A stretch of DNA of 64,000 nucleotides from Euptelea pleiosperma (lineage: Eukaryota; Streptophyta; Magnoliopsida; Ranunculales; Eupteleaceae). The notes under the pieces are model-generated. The model had not been told where the DNA came from, ran no database searches, and was given only the letters and a program-made list of their open reading frames with translations. A program made the translations under genes and the position numbers. The stretch's first letter is position 1, and each line of letters begins with the position of its first letter. Where the stretch lies: positions 12,402,248 to 12,466,247 of the forward strand of contig CM068551.1 of the NCBI GenBank assembly GCA_035048495.1. The letters are read 5' to 3'. Shown piece by piece: positions 1 through 11,449 of the stretch.

Positions 1-46
1 TTTATGAAATTTAAGAAAGATTATTGATATATTTTAATAAATATAG

Positions 47-2211
47 GTTGACTATCCGATATTACGCTCAAGGCAGCATGTGAGATGGGCAGATGGGTGG
101 ATCTTATCCGATGCTCAACAGGGGCTAGTTGTGACAGCCGGATTCGGACTATACAGTCGTATCCGATGGTCTTATACGGATCGACCATTATGTTATGCGA
201 TTGCTGAGCGGTTTTGGCCGAAGACATCGACGTTTCATTTTGCCTTTGGAGAGATGTCGATCACATTAGAGGACACTCTACACTGTCTTGGCCTTAGTAT
301 CACGGGTAGGCCAGTGACTTTGAGTGAGACTCCTTCAGACTACACAGAGCCCATTATGAGATTATTGGGGATGCCGCCTGAAGATGGTATTGCTGCACGT
401 GGTCGAATAAAATTATCATGGTTGAAGAGAAATTTTAAAAGATTACCAGACAACCCGACAAATCTTCAGGTATATTTTATAAGTATTTATCAATATGTAT
501 ATTTTTATTTCTTTTATTCAATTAAATATTAAAAATAAATAATATATTTGTTTATTGCAGATTGAGTGTTACACACGTGCTTATTTATTAGCATTGTGTG
601 GAAACACTCTTTTTTGTGATGCGACAGGCAGCTACGTGCATGCAAAGTTGCTGCTTTTATTTGAGAATTTCAGCTTAGCAGGACAGTACGCCTGGGGGGC
701 TGCTGTCCTTGCATATTTTTATAAACAGCTGAGTAGTTTTGTCCTTAAAAATAAGGACTGTCTTACGGGATGTGTGATGCTCTTGCAGGTAAGTAGTTAT
801 TTGTCGGTTTTAAGGACATAAAATTTATATTATTTTATTTATGTTTTAATAAATATTTATAAATTTATTTTTTGTTGAAGATATGGGCGCATGAGCATTT
901 GTCGATTGGTAGGCCATTATTGTACTCTGTCGAATATAGATGTCCACTGGCATTGAGATGGACATTAGAAGAAAGAGAGTACGTAGAGGAGCCTACTCGA
1001 AATGTGGCTACCTACCGACAGGAGTTAGATTTACTTACTCTAAATCAGGTAAGTTATTTTTATCGATTGTATTTATTGATATAAACTTGTTATTTGTTTA
1101 ATTTTATTAGTCTAATTATTTTTTTGTTTATAGGTTTGCTGGATGCCATACATCCGTTATTTTCCTCTACCGGATGATATTCCAGCGACGATACACAATG
1201 CACGACAGTTCAGTCTTCATCGTGCTTGTATCATTTATTTTGACACTGCTGTGTATCATCCGGCAGATAGATGTATGCGCCAGTTTGGCCTTCATCAGAC
1301 TATCCCAGGTCCTCCGTTATCATGGGTGGTGGTGGGGGCTAGTCGGAGAGCGACCCGGACAGCTATGGCAGTAGCTGTTCGTGATTGGGAAAGTAGATTT
1401 GATCGTTTTGCCATTGGTGGTCCGTTGTCTCATCATGTTATAGGTAAATATCATATTTTAGTTAATAAAGAAGTTCAATATGATTTGATCGCTTTAATTT
1501 ATTTTTTGTCATGCTATTAGATGCGGCATATCAGACATGGTACGGTACCCCCCGTTTGTATAATATAGATGTACAATATGATGAAGAGCGGTATGTACCA
1601 CGGGGATATTGTGATGGATCTTACACTGAGTTGAGGGGCAGAGTTGATGTCGTGGTAAGTTAAGGTTTTGATATTATTAACTTGTTAAATTGTTTAATAT
1701 ATTAATATTAAATTTATTTTTGCAGATTGATCATTTGACCACGTACATCGATGAGTTGGAGATTGATCATCCAATGCATGGTCGTCTACGCGATGATGTA
1801 GATTTATTGAGTACTGACCCGCATGCATCACTCAGAGCCCAGCAGCCAGCTGAGGGATATCACGTCCCTGTACGAGTTGTTCGTCGTCGTCGTGATGAGC
1901 CAGAGGACGCAGAGGATGTGGGAGAGGATATGGGAGAGGATATGAGAGAGGTTGGCATGGATGCTCCAGTAGATCCGTGGGTGACGTTTGACCGTGGATC
2001 TACACATGACGGCAGATCTTTATTTGAGGGTAGATCTACATTTGATAGTGGATCTTCATCTCAGGTACATCATCCATCGACACCTACGCCACTTGCTCAT
2101 CCACCTTATGTACCAGTAGATCTATCCCAGCCTGGTCCATCGCAGGTTCACATCGCAGGTTCCCGTAGAGGTAGAGATAGAGGTAGAGACAGAGGCAGAG
2201 GCAGAGATTAG
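47..2211 (+). CDS. Plant mobile domain (PMD / MAIN-like) protein, 5' partial, 6 exons in window
   Basis: Exons read 47-469, 561-788, 881-1048, 1134-1443, 1521-1654 and 1726-2211, all with AG acceptors and GT donors, and they join in frame without a stop (about 582 residues in the window). The first exon starts at an acceptor, so an upstream exon lies outside. The exon order matches the plant mobile domain: RWADGWIL, then a block with LEDTLHCLGLSITG, then MRQFGLHQTIP. The last exon is acidic then Ser/Pro-rich and ends in an Arg-Gly-Asp-rich tail. Host members of this family (MAIN, MAIL1) act with a PP7-like phosphatase in silencing and genome stability. The role of transposon-borne copies is unknown. 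Position inside a Mutator-like element argues for an element gene rather than a host gene. Assignment to the family is firm; function is not. Confidence 0.85.
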
Positions 2212-2806
2212 TTTTTATCCATTTCTATGTATATTTTGCTTATGTTAGAAGACATTTTTATGATAAAACTTGTTATATTTTGATGTTGCTCTTATTCTAC
2301 TATTTCTATTTATATGGACCTACGTATCATCTAAATCCCACGATTGAAATCAATACCTAGCTCACGCACTCCCATGTTTGGCTCATACCATGGTGGACCT
2401 ATACACCAAAAGAAGCATATTTGTTGATTTTTGGACATTGGATTTAAGTGTAGGTCCACCATATGTGAAATTTATTGATTGCAAAATGATGTATGCACCA
2501 TCACGTAGTACTTATAAATTAAATTTGTACAAAATGAAACAAAGAATTTACGTGGTTCCCCATTCAATATTGGGTACATCTACGGACCATTTTTCTTTGG
2601 TCAAATCCACTATTTTCTGATTTTAGTACAATATATATGGGAATAACTTTACATTACAAAAAAATAACAAAATACATCTTCAGTTTCTTCTTCGCTCCGC
2701 TTCACTTCCTTCGTCTGAACTTGAGTTTCTCCTTCGCTCTATTCGACATTACCTATTCTTTGATGACAAACAAATAAAAAAAATACAAATCGAAATATAA
2801 CTGATA
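2212..2806. other. Convergent intergenic spacer of the Mutator-like element
   Basis: This stretch lies between the stop of the mobile-domain gene and the end of the transposase. It should hold both 3' ends, but no clear terminator or further gene was found. It is AT-rich. Much of it is recognisable at 17255-17800 in copy 2. Confidence 0.6.
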
Positions 2807-5019
2807 TTAAATAGGATTTCTACAAGATGCCCGATTATGTCCAATACCACCACAACGACTGCAATGTAATGCTCGTACATCTTGAACATCGGTGTTTCGT
2901 CGATTTACTTTGGGATGACCAGGACGACGTCGAGTTAATGGTGGCAATATTGAAATTGGTCTCATATTTTCTGGATGTTGCAATTCGTATGGATGTTGTA
3001 TTCCTTCCATAGAAGTAGCATAAGCTTGTCGGTATTTTTCAACCGTTAGTTCAGAAGAACAAAAATCATGACAATCCCATCTCCTATTTGCACATGCAGC
3101 TATTGCATGTACACATGGAATACGGGTATGTTGCCATTTTCCACATGTACAAAGTGCGCTAGCCATGTTGACTACATCAGTTCTATTTGTTGCTCGGTCT
3201 TTAATTTCAAATTTCATTTCATCAATAGACAATATATTCAAAAATTTTGCTTTCTCTTTTCTTTTTGTAAGTTTTTTTTCAGCTTTTGGGACTAGTTTTG
3301 ATGTCCATGATTGACCTTTTACCCTACAATTTTTCTGAATATTAATTATTTTACACCTAATCCCATCTAATAATCCCGATATTGGTTTTAAACGTAAATC
3401 TTTAATCCAAGCATTAAATGATTCTGCGAAATTAGAGGTTAATACTCCATATCTTGGAACAGGAGAATACGTTGTTGCCCAATGAATTAAGTTGTGTGAT
3501 TCTTGTTCCCCCCCAATAATCCATTCATAAATTTTAGTGTTCTCATTTTTTATCGTCTCTAGATATGAATTACAATCTATATTATTATATGCTTTTGCTA
3601 CTTTTTTTAATAATTTGCAAAAATTTGGTTCTCTAAATCATTTTTTTAAATTTTGTTCAAAATGTCTCACACAAAAAAAATGCAAGTGTGAAGGAAAATG
3701 CTTAGCAACTCCTTGCATAAGTCCTTTTTGTCTATCAGAAATAAAAGATATCCTACAATGCAAAGGACTAAAAACTATTTCAAATGAATTTAAAAACCAA
3801 TCCCAAGTATGTTTATCCTCAGTCTCGACAACGGCAAATGCTAATGAAAAAAGACCACCATTAGGGTCTACGGATGTCGCCGCAAGCAAGATACCTTGAT
3901 ATTTTCCTTTTAAAAATGTACCATCTAATCCTACAATAGGTTTGCATCCATTTTTAAATCCTTCTATACATGCTTTAAAACAAATAAAAATTCGTTGAAA
4001 ATTTCCATTACTATTAGTTTGAAGATGACAAACACTGCCGGGATTTGTTTCTAAAAAGTCTGACAATAATGCTCTAAGTTCTTATATGCCTCTATTTCAC
4101 AACCATGTATGTCTTTCATTGCTTTCTCCCTAGCATTCCAAGCTTTCTTATATGAAATGTCTACACCATGATCGCGTTTCATGTCCTTTATTATATCTAT
4201 GGGACTATAATATTGATTATCAGCTAAACGACCTCTAATTATATTCCTAATCCAATTACTAGTTGCTTGAGGATGACTCCCCAAACTCATTCTGCCTATG
4301 CATGTATGACAATCATTATAGGTACGAATTGTAAATAGTTCACCATTACCAAGTTTGTGGCATACACACGCCATGGACAATTTTCAACTTCACATGTGAT
4401 AACAACTTTTTCTCTATTATTTAAAATATATTTTATTGTAAAATTTTTCTTTATTGCCAAATTTTGCATTGATTGTCTAAATTTATTTACATTTTCAAAC
4501 ATTTTTCCAACATATATCACACTATCATTATTATTGTTATCACTATCACTAGATGATAAAGAGTCGACTTGTGGGTCATCTGTATCATCATCTTCATCGA
4601 CATCTTCATCGTCATCATGATCTTCATTATCAATCTCTACAATCGAATTATGATTATCGGCTTGAAATTGATTAGATGAGCTAGGCTCATCTTGAAAATT
4701 TCTATGACCATAATCCAATTGATAAGATGGAGGTGTAGTAGATACAAAAAGAATTATACTTGGCGAAGTTACATTAATTTCAAAAAAGATAGCGTAGAGA
4801 TGATTCATCAAAAATTTGAATTACGTGTTTTTCAGAACCAAAACTAATAACTGACCTTATAATGAAATTTGACTGAATCTCACAGGTTGTAGCAATTTTA
4901 TCCCATAATTCAGCCAATGTGATCTCCGATGAAACGAATAACATCCGTGCTTCTCCACCGATGTACGTATCGTCATGCATTTGACCTCCATAATGACAGA
5001 TAATGGGTTTTGTCGCCAT
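2807..5019 (-). pseudogene. MURA-type Mutator-like transposase, frameshifted
   Basis: Read on the minus strand from ATG at 5019, the pieces line up in the usual MULE order. First comes an N-terminal region of about 80 residues beginning MATKPIICHYGGQMHDD, then an acidic linker rich in Asp/Glu/Ser. Next is the MuDR-type DNA-binding region (NREKVVITCEVENCPWRVY), then the DDE transposase core (GLDGTFLKGKYQGIL and ISDRQKGLMQG hold the two visible Asp). A block SNFAESFNAWIKDL leads to a SWIM zinc finger (CTCGKW...CVHAIAAC) and a C-terminal CCHC knuckle (CSRCGGIGHNRASC). The frame changes near 4788 (extra A in an A-run), near 4360 and near 4060, and further stops lie between 3241 and 3640. It is therefore unlikely to make full-length transposase. 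The stop is near 2807. Confidence 0.85.
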
Positions 5020-5124
5020 TTTTTTTTTGAAGCAATTAGATTAATCACGTATAAGAGTTGAGAGTAAGTATGTGAGAGTAGAGAGTAAGTATGTAAGAGT
5101 GAGTAAATATGAGAATAGTGAATG

Positions 5125-5136
5125 CCTATATATAAG
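5125..5136 (-). promoter_or_regulatory. Putative TATA box of the transposase gene
   Basis: A TATATATA run lies about 110 bp upstream of the transposase ATG at 5019. The same arrangement is kept in copy 2 at 20104-20116. This is sequence inference only. Confidence 0.45.
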
Positions 5137-5139
5137 AAA

Positions 5140-5600
5140 TGTGTAACGGAAAAACGCCATTTGAAATGGCGTTTTTCCGTTCTAAAACGGTCAAAAAACG
5201 GACAAAACATAACGGTCGAACGCCCTTTAAAAGGGCGTCTGTCAACAAAAAACGCCCTTTCAAATAACGTTTATCCGTTACAACGGTCAAAAAACGGTCA
5301 AAATTGGAGTGGATCCCAACGGTCGAACGCCCTTTTAAAGGGCGTTTTTTTCTGACAAACGCCCTTTAAAATAGTGTTTTTTTCTGAAAAACGCCCTTTA
5401 AAATAACGTCTGTCAGGTTGTCAGATGTCGGATTGAGACTGACAGCGACTGACAGACGTTTTTCAAAAAGGCGTTTGTTACTGAAAAACGCCCTTTAAAA
5501 GAGCGTTTGTCAGAAAAAACGCCCTTTAAAAGGGCGTTTTTTAACAAACATGTGCCACGTCATAAAACGCCCTTTTAAAGAGCGTTTCGTTTTCTTTTTT
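5140..5600. repeat. Subterminal palindromic array of the Mutator-like element
   Basis: The block holds eight copies of CGCCCTTT, several completed to a near-perfect palindrome of the form ACGCCCTTTAAAAGGGCGT (centres near 5229, 5336 and 5528). A variant, ACGCCATTTGAAATGGCGT, lies at about 5153-5172. Short AACGGTC and CTGACAGA motifs lie between them. A degraded version occurs at the matching place in copy 2 (20120-20430). The position upstream of the transposase and near the element end suggests subterminal transposase-binding or fold-back DNA, which is an inference. Confidence 0.75.
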
Positions 5601-5967
5601 GGGATTTGCGAAAACTTGTATTCTTTTTTGTAAATAGATTTAAATTTATTTTCATTTCTGCAATTTTCCGTTTTGATTATCATGAATAGTTGTTAAATAA
5701 GATTTTCTACTATATAGAGAGTTAAAAAAAATTAATTAATACGATATATAAAAAATGCTTGAATTTTTCACCTTAGGTCTCAACTTGCATTGAGACGGCC
5801 CTGGACAGACTCATATAAGTGTAAGCCTAGAAAATTGACCAAATTTACTATCAAAATAAAGACCTCCTCAATGTTCTTATTTCAAATGATACTGATACAT
5901 AATCTATTTTCTTGTCATAAGTGACCCACTGGTCATGGAGGCTGAATTGAGGAGAGTTAGGCCCCTA

Positions 5968-6911
5968 TTACTGAGGGCATTCGGGGGGAAGTATTGGGTG
6001 CCTCGGTCTGTCTGAACAATAGTCATATGTAACGTACTTTTCTTTCACAGCACGATATGCTCTTTGTTGTTTAGAGCTTAGAGTCCGATACTTTTCTTCG
6101 TTCCACCAAAGGTTAGAAGAGTAACAATTCTGAGTGTTGGAGTTGTAAGAAGGGCATCCATCAATATTGAAGCCTTGGAAGTAGGCTTTGAATGGTGCTT
6201 GAGTCCAGTTAGTCTTTGTTTGGCCTCCATCGGTTGCCCAATTATCCCCATCCCATAAGCTAACTTGTATTTGCATTGGTTGCGATGGGTAGTTGACTCC
6301 TATCTTTGTTTTGTTCTTGAAAACCCTGATGGGGATGTCGTCCACAAAAAACCTGAGAGCAAACACAAGAAGAGTTAATTTTCAATACCTCTATTACTAT
6401 TTTAAAATTTAAGCCAAAACTTGTGTATATATGTCACACGACATTCACACGTCGTTCGCCTAAGCACCTATTAGTTCTTTCATTTTTGTAGCTAACCTAT
6501 TAGAGCAACTCCAACCCATCTCTATATCCAACATCAAATTTGATATATCTCTATTCTTGACATCAAATATAGAGGGGGGTTACTTTTCACTCTCTGAATT
6601 TTCATCTATGTCATTTTCGTTCCATTCAACTTTTTTTTAAATACTGTTATTGTCCTTTAAAATGACATTATTTCTATATTTCTGAAATAGTTCCTTAATA
6701 AGAACTTAATTACTTTCTATGCCATTACTTCCATATTTTCAAAACAACCCTTAATAACTACATAAATTTTGATTTTCTAATTGTGACTTGAGTTGCCATA
6801 ATTTACAGATTCACCCCTCTAAACTAATTTTCAAAACGATACCAGTTGTACTAAACTAATTTTCAAAACGATACCAGTTGTACTCATGGTGAGGATATCT
6901 TAGGACTTCCC

Positions 6912-6951
<40 letters not shown>

Positions 6952-8540
6952 CATATTTTCTTACACTATTTGATACAGGCTCCACATGATTTTATATGTA
7001 TGGAAACTTGCAGTGGGATCAAACCACAAACGGATCCTTTGCTCTCTATTTCCTTGACCATTTGAAAAGACATTTGTTTGAAGTGTGTAGGGTTTCCCTT
7101 CTCTGTTACCCAAAAACTCAAAGTCCAGCTCGTCATGGTGATCTCCTTGTGAAGTCAGCTGCCAATAGTTCATTTAGATTCAGTCGTCTTCTCTTACGTA
7201 AAAATGGAAGAAGAAGAGAATGATCAGCTTATGGTTCTTCCAAAAATCACAGAAAAAGTGATGAGCATGCAAGATATAAACATTGAATCCTTACATAGAA
7301 AGCTGTAACAACTCCTGCAGAATCCTTATCAGGTAACTTTATCTTCAAATGAAAGAACCCAGAAAGGTAATTCATCTTGGATCCAAATCCAGAACCTATA
7401 ATGGAAAAAAAAAAAAAAAAAAACAATTAATTCAGCTCAAAATGTTATATTATCATCCATAACAAGATAATCCAATAATAAAATATTATTTTTTTAAAGC
7501 TATTATATTGCGCGCCTGAGGCACACAATACACTTGAGGTCCAAGGTCCTAGGTCCATGATGATCTCCTCACCATGGAGACCATCCTTTGCAAAAATCAA
7601 CTTAAAAATATAAAAAATATATATATTAGGACCTGTTTGAAAACCAAAAATTGGGACCAGCCAAGATCAGTCTAGGTCCAGTTGTTCTGGCTTGGGTTTG
7701 GTGATCATGTGGGGCCCACATTTTGGGTCGCTCTTTTGCAGATTTTTTCCTTAAAATAGGTCCAGAGTTGGCTTCTGAAAAGAAGTTGCAACATCAATCC
7801 AGCTTTTTAGGGCTAGGACTAGACTAGGCCATTTATGCGTGAACTTTTCAAATTAACAGGTCCTTAGCTCTAACTAATGTGAACTCAAGGGTGAGATAGA
7901 GGGTCCAGAATTCTTCAACTTGTAATACAATTTCATAGGGCAAGAGATGTCGGGATGGGCTGATTTTCCGATCTCCACAGTGAAATAGATGGGCTCAGGC
8001 TCCAAGGACCCCTTTTTTCCGAGTTGTGTGCTCGGCGTAGTTTTCACGAATCCAACATGGTTGAGTGGTGGCAAAAAGTAAAAAAAAAATTGAACATTAG
8101 CTCAACGCTATCAACCACAGTTGAATTCTCGAAATCCAAGGCCAAGCACATGACTCCCAAGAGGGATCAGAATAAAGGGCCCCATGAACCCTACCCGAAA
8201 TAGATGATCCCCACCAAAAATTAACCACTAACTCATCTCCATGTGGGCTCCAAATATTGGCTTCTTTTAACAACTTATACGGAGAAGTAAAAGTCGTCAT
8301 TGAAAGAAAAAAAAAAAGTAGAAAAAGGAAAGGAGAAGCAAGAAACAAAGAAGCGAAAAGAAGAAAATGAACACCGGAGGATTTGTCCATGGAAAGCTGG
8401 ATTTCTCTTCCTTGGTCTAAAGACAAAACATTGTTATTTCCCCAGGTAGTAACATAGTTTTGATCGAAGCTTGGGTCACTTGCAAGCACCCGGCCAATAA
8501 CAACAACAAATACAAGGAGACCCAACAAAGAAGCTGCCAT
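5968..8540 (-). CDS. XTH: Xyloglucan endotransglucosylase/hydrolase (GH16), 4 exons
   Basis: Exons on the minus strand are 8540-8375, 7395-7295, 7158-6965 and 6352-5968. Introns are GT-AG and the frame stays open, giving 281 residues, a usual XTH length. Residues 1-20 form a signal peptide ending near VLAS, so the product is secreted to the cell wall, where the family cuts and religates xyloglucan. The active site [11 protein letters not shown] lies at residues 97-107, with catalytic Glu99 and Glu103 and assisting Asp101. Position 100 is Leu where most members have Ile. The Asn after the motif is followed by Arg-Glu, so the common N-glycosylation sequon there is absent. The C-terminal XET region carries [19 protein letters not shown] and two cysteine pairs expected to form disulfides. 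The family is certain; the subgroup was not assigned. Intron 1 holds repeat-like DNA. Confidence 0.92.
6819..6882. repeat. 32 bp perfect tandem duplication in XTH intron 3
   Basis: The unit starting CTAAACTAATTTTCAAAACG occurs twice head to tail at 6819-6850 and 6851-6882. It looks like a recent local duplication. Confidence 0.9.
6915..6949. repeat. (AG)n microsatellite in XTH intron 3
   Basis: About 17 AG units lie close to the exon 3 donor at 6964. On the transcribed strand this is a CT tract just downstream of the 5' splice site. Confidence 0.9.
7540..8260. mobile_element. MITE-like repeat remnants in XTH intron 1
   Basis: The intron contains phrases also found in foldback repeats at 45268-45539 and 55560-55880: GATGATCTCCTCACCATGGAG near 7559, a GGATGGGCTGATTTT phrase near 7951, and CATCTCCATGTGGGC near 8235. 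The arrangement suggests one or two decayed copies; no clean termini were found. Confidence 0.4.
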
Positions 8541-8590
8541 TGAAAGAGTACAAATTGTGTTTGTTTATTAATTGTTCGGTGTCACTGCAA

Positions 8591-8603
8591 TTATATAATA
8601 TAT
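8591..8603 (-). promoter_or_regulatory. Putative TATA box of the XTH gene
   Basis: On the minus strand this reads ATATATTATATAA, about 50 bp upstream of the ATG at 8540. No transcription start can be fixed from sequence alone. Confidence 0.5.
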
Positions 8604-8857
8604 GGGGCCGGTTGACGTCGTGTTGAGAAGACAATGGAGAGGCAAGGAGGGTGTGAGCTCTCATAGCTTCACCTTTTGTCTACGCAATTCCCATCCCCAT
8701 GCGCTATCCCCATAACAACCCATGTCATATTTGTAATTAAGAAAAAATGAAAAGAAACAAGAAAAAAAGACAAGCATGGACTCCTCTGTGGGCTTATATA
8801 ATCTTGATAATTTGTATTAAAAATATAGTTGGCCAATAAAATTATGACACGTGTGTC

Positions 8858-10040
8858 TAAGGAAACGGGGAGACCATGCCGACTAATTTTTCCCTTTCCT
8901 TTTGTTTTTTTTTTGTTTTTTCTAAAAAAGGATAGATTCCCTAGGTAGCCTGGAACTCTCATTCATGGTTTGACGTTTTAAGTGTCAAACTACGGTTGAC
9001 CCTATAAGAACCCTTTTTTAAAGATAATATCAATATGCTTATGGATGATTATAGTATTCAAGGACATTGGACACAAACGCCAATAACATTATGACACGTC
9101 TAATCTACTTATTAAAGTGCAAAGGCCCTTCTTGTGTTATGGCAAAATTTCCTCAAATACCAAAAATGCCCTTATTTTGTTTCTTACTTTTTTTATGTAT
9201 AATAAATGAAGAAGGGTATTTTTGCCTTTTAATGTCAAAAGGAATAGGTCACTTGTAACTCATTCAATGTTCTTCTCTTATTAAAAAAATTTTAAAAATC
9301 CTTATTCTTGATATGACCTTCAAATTTCTTAAATTTTATAAACATTGTTTTCTTAAATTTATAAACATTGTCTTTCTTTTTTAAAATTTTTTTTTAACTC
9401 AACTGTGAAAACATTTATTGAAGTTCGGCGTGGCACTTGAATTATGTCTCCTAAAAGAAATTTAGTGATGTTGTCCATCATCAAAGTTAATGATGGACCC
9501 ACAATGTGAACTACGTGGCACACTATTAGAGGCTACTGACAGTATGGATATTTGACCCATACATCTCTATATGGACCTAAGTAACAAAAATTGGTCTGAG
9601 TAGTGATTTCTAACCTTTGAATCTGAGTACCCCAAATACTACTAAAAATCCAGAGATAAAAATCAATCATGAAAAAGACATTAATCCAACGGATAAAAAT
9701 TAATAATCAGGATGAATTTTGGTATGTAGGTCCAACTAAGGATGGGCTAAACATCTATACGGTCAGTGGTCTCTAAGAGTATGCCACATGTAAGGTGCAT
9801 CCCACGTGGCATCCTCTAATATATCTAAGAGAAAAAGAGAAGACAACTTGTTTTCCCCTTCCTTTTGCTTGTTTTGTTTTAAAACAAAATGTGATAGTCC
9901 TTGGGCCACCTTGAACTCTCATTCACGGTTGGACATTTTAAGTGTCCAACAATGGGTGACCCTATAACAACCCTTTTTCTGAAACAAAACGTGCAAAAGA
10001 AAGGGGAAAACCGGTTGGCATGGTCTCCCGGTTTCTCAAG
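8858..10040. repeat. Inverted arms with internal direct repeats upstream of XTH
   Basis: Arms 8858-8904 and 9994-10040 are inverted copies (core GGGAGACCATGCC). In addition, 8885-9022 and 9852-9985 are direct copies sharing GAACTCTCATTCA and a TTTTAAGTGTC phrase. The block looks like a decayed composite transposon, with a CACGTGG-type MITE between the direct copies. No coding region was seen inside. Confidence 0.55.
9490..9830. mobile_element. CACGTGG-arm foldback MITE, copy A
   Basis: The left arm (GTGGCACACTATTAGAGG...TATGGAT...GGACCTA) and right arm (TAGGTCCAAC...ATACGGTCAG...CTAAGAGTATGCCACATG) are inverted. It is the same family as 13813-14210 and the copies near 40-44 kb. Ends and target duplication were not resolved. 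Confidence 0.6.
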
Positions 10041-10794
10041 GTAGGATCAGATCAAAAGCAAACTGATCGATCCAGTGGCTAAGATCAACTGATCAGTGTA
10101 CATTTTTTTGGAAGTATATATTCCAAACTGCATGATTAAATAATCGGATGGTTAATTAGTATCACATGATCATCAGAATTTTGTAATCATGTGTGAGAAT
10201 TGGCATCAGATATGGATTATACAAACATCTTGTTTGTATAAGACATACACTTGATCAAATTATAACCATGTTTCATTTATATTTTTCTCTCATGCAATGG
10301 ATGGATATGGATGTCTTCTGTCTGTTTTCATCTATCATCATCACACAACAAGGTGGGGCCAAGGCATGATGGTCATGACATCATTACGTTATCACACGCG
10401 TCTTATACGGCATAAGTTGTGAGCCCCACCACACCATAACGATTCCCAGACTGGTTTTTTTTATTATTTGTTGGTAATTGGTGGGGGCATGTAGATACGA
10501 TATTGCCTCTTGCTTTTCCACTAATAATTTAATCGGATGTCTATTTTAGATTCTTTGTTAGTGTTAGCGTCATCCTGGGGACGATACTGTTGTATTGTCG
10601 TCCTAAGGTCCCACCTCTGCCGGTCATCGAGATTCCCATCCTACTAATACCAAAGAACATCCAATGGTTGTAACATTCACATGATGACGTGCTACAGTTT
10701 CTTCTCCAGGGACGTTCATGATATTTTGCATTACTTTAAGGCCTTGGAAGATTAATATTTTAAAGAGAAAGGGACGTCCACTTCATGATTTAAA
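10041..10794. other. Intergenic DNA, no gene recognised
   Basis: No long open frame, RNA gene or terminal repeat was recognised. The composition is ordinary intergenic AT-rich DNA. Confidence 0.5.
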
Positions 10795-11052
10795 AAACGG
10801 CTGTTTAAATGGCCGTTATAACAGTAAAGCCCCAAGCCCATTCTTAACCGAAAAACATTGTGGAAAAAACAGCCATTATTTCCGTTAAATTTCTGTTATT
10901 TTCCGGTTTTTATTTTTGAAAATTTGGAATTTTGAATTTCAGTGCATTTTTCCGTTAAATTCCATTTTTTTTCTCATTTTTGCCCATGTCCGTTATAATT
11001 CATTTTAATGGTTTTAACGCCCTCAGTCCGTTAAAACGGCCTCCTTAACGGG
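10795..11052. repeat. Cluster of AACGG / CCGTT motifs
   Basis: About eight CCGTT or AACGG pentamers occur within 260 bp, in both orientations, many as CCGTTAAA or CCGTTATA. The cluster could be a subterminal motif array of an unidentified transposon or a set of MYB-type sites. No gene lies directly downstream. Confidence 0.4.
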
Positions 11053-11308
11053 ATTACCTCCAAAAATTGAAATTCAATTTCTGCTTAATTTTCCTACATA
11101 GGAAGTTTAAAGTTTATTGGACTCCATAACAGCTAAAGAGAGAACCAATGAACAACCCAACCATATTATCCTAACTAACAGCCTAGCTAGACTCAAGGGA
11201 TTCAAAATAAAAGAGATAGTAGCTGGATTAATCCAACGTGGGATCCATGGCCAAGTAGGATCCAAGTCACTTGCTTATGTGGACGTATGCGTGTGCATAC
11301 CCTTATAA

Positions 11309-11449
11309 GAAATTTTTTGAAGCAGCGGGATATTTTTTAAGCGGCAATCATGTGCCACATATACCATGTTACATTTAAAAAAAAAAATTAAAAACCAAAT
11401 TGGACGCATGATCGCCACTTCAAAAATCCTGCCGCTTCAAAAATTTTGT
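11309..11449. mobile_element. Small foldback MITE (about 140 bp)
   Basis: Arms of about 45 bp are inverted: left TTTTTTGAAGCAGCGGGAT and right ATCCTGCCGCTTCAAAAA, with an internal CAATCATG / CATGATCG pair. A direct CATACCC lies just outside on both sides (11294-11300 and 11452-11458) and could be a target duplication, though not exactly abutting. Confidence 0.6.

Larger units (their letters stand above)
1..5680. mobile_element. Mutator-like element copy 1 (two convergent genes), left end outside window
   Basis: The element carries a plant-mobile-domain gene on the plus strand (47-2211) and a MURA-type transposase on the minus strand (2807-5019), arranged tail to tail. A palindromic array follows at 5140-5600. 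The right limit is set by loss of similarity to a second copy at 15672-20520, which has the same gene order and orientation. The left terminus and its inverted repeat lie before the window start, so terminal inverted repeats and target duplication cannot be checked. Mutator-type classification rests on the transposase. Association of plant mobile domains with Mutator-like elements is known from other plants. Confidence 0.85.

Noticed and set aside
5122..5355. 77-codon frame in the palindromic array
   Set aside because: It is built from the repeated CGCCCTTT units, not conserved in copy 2.
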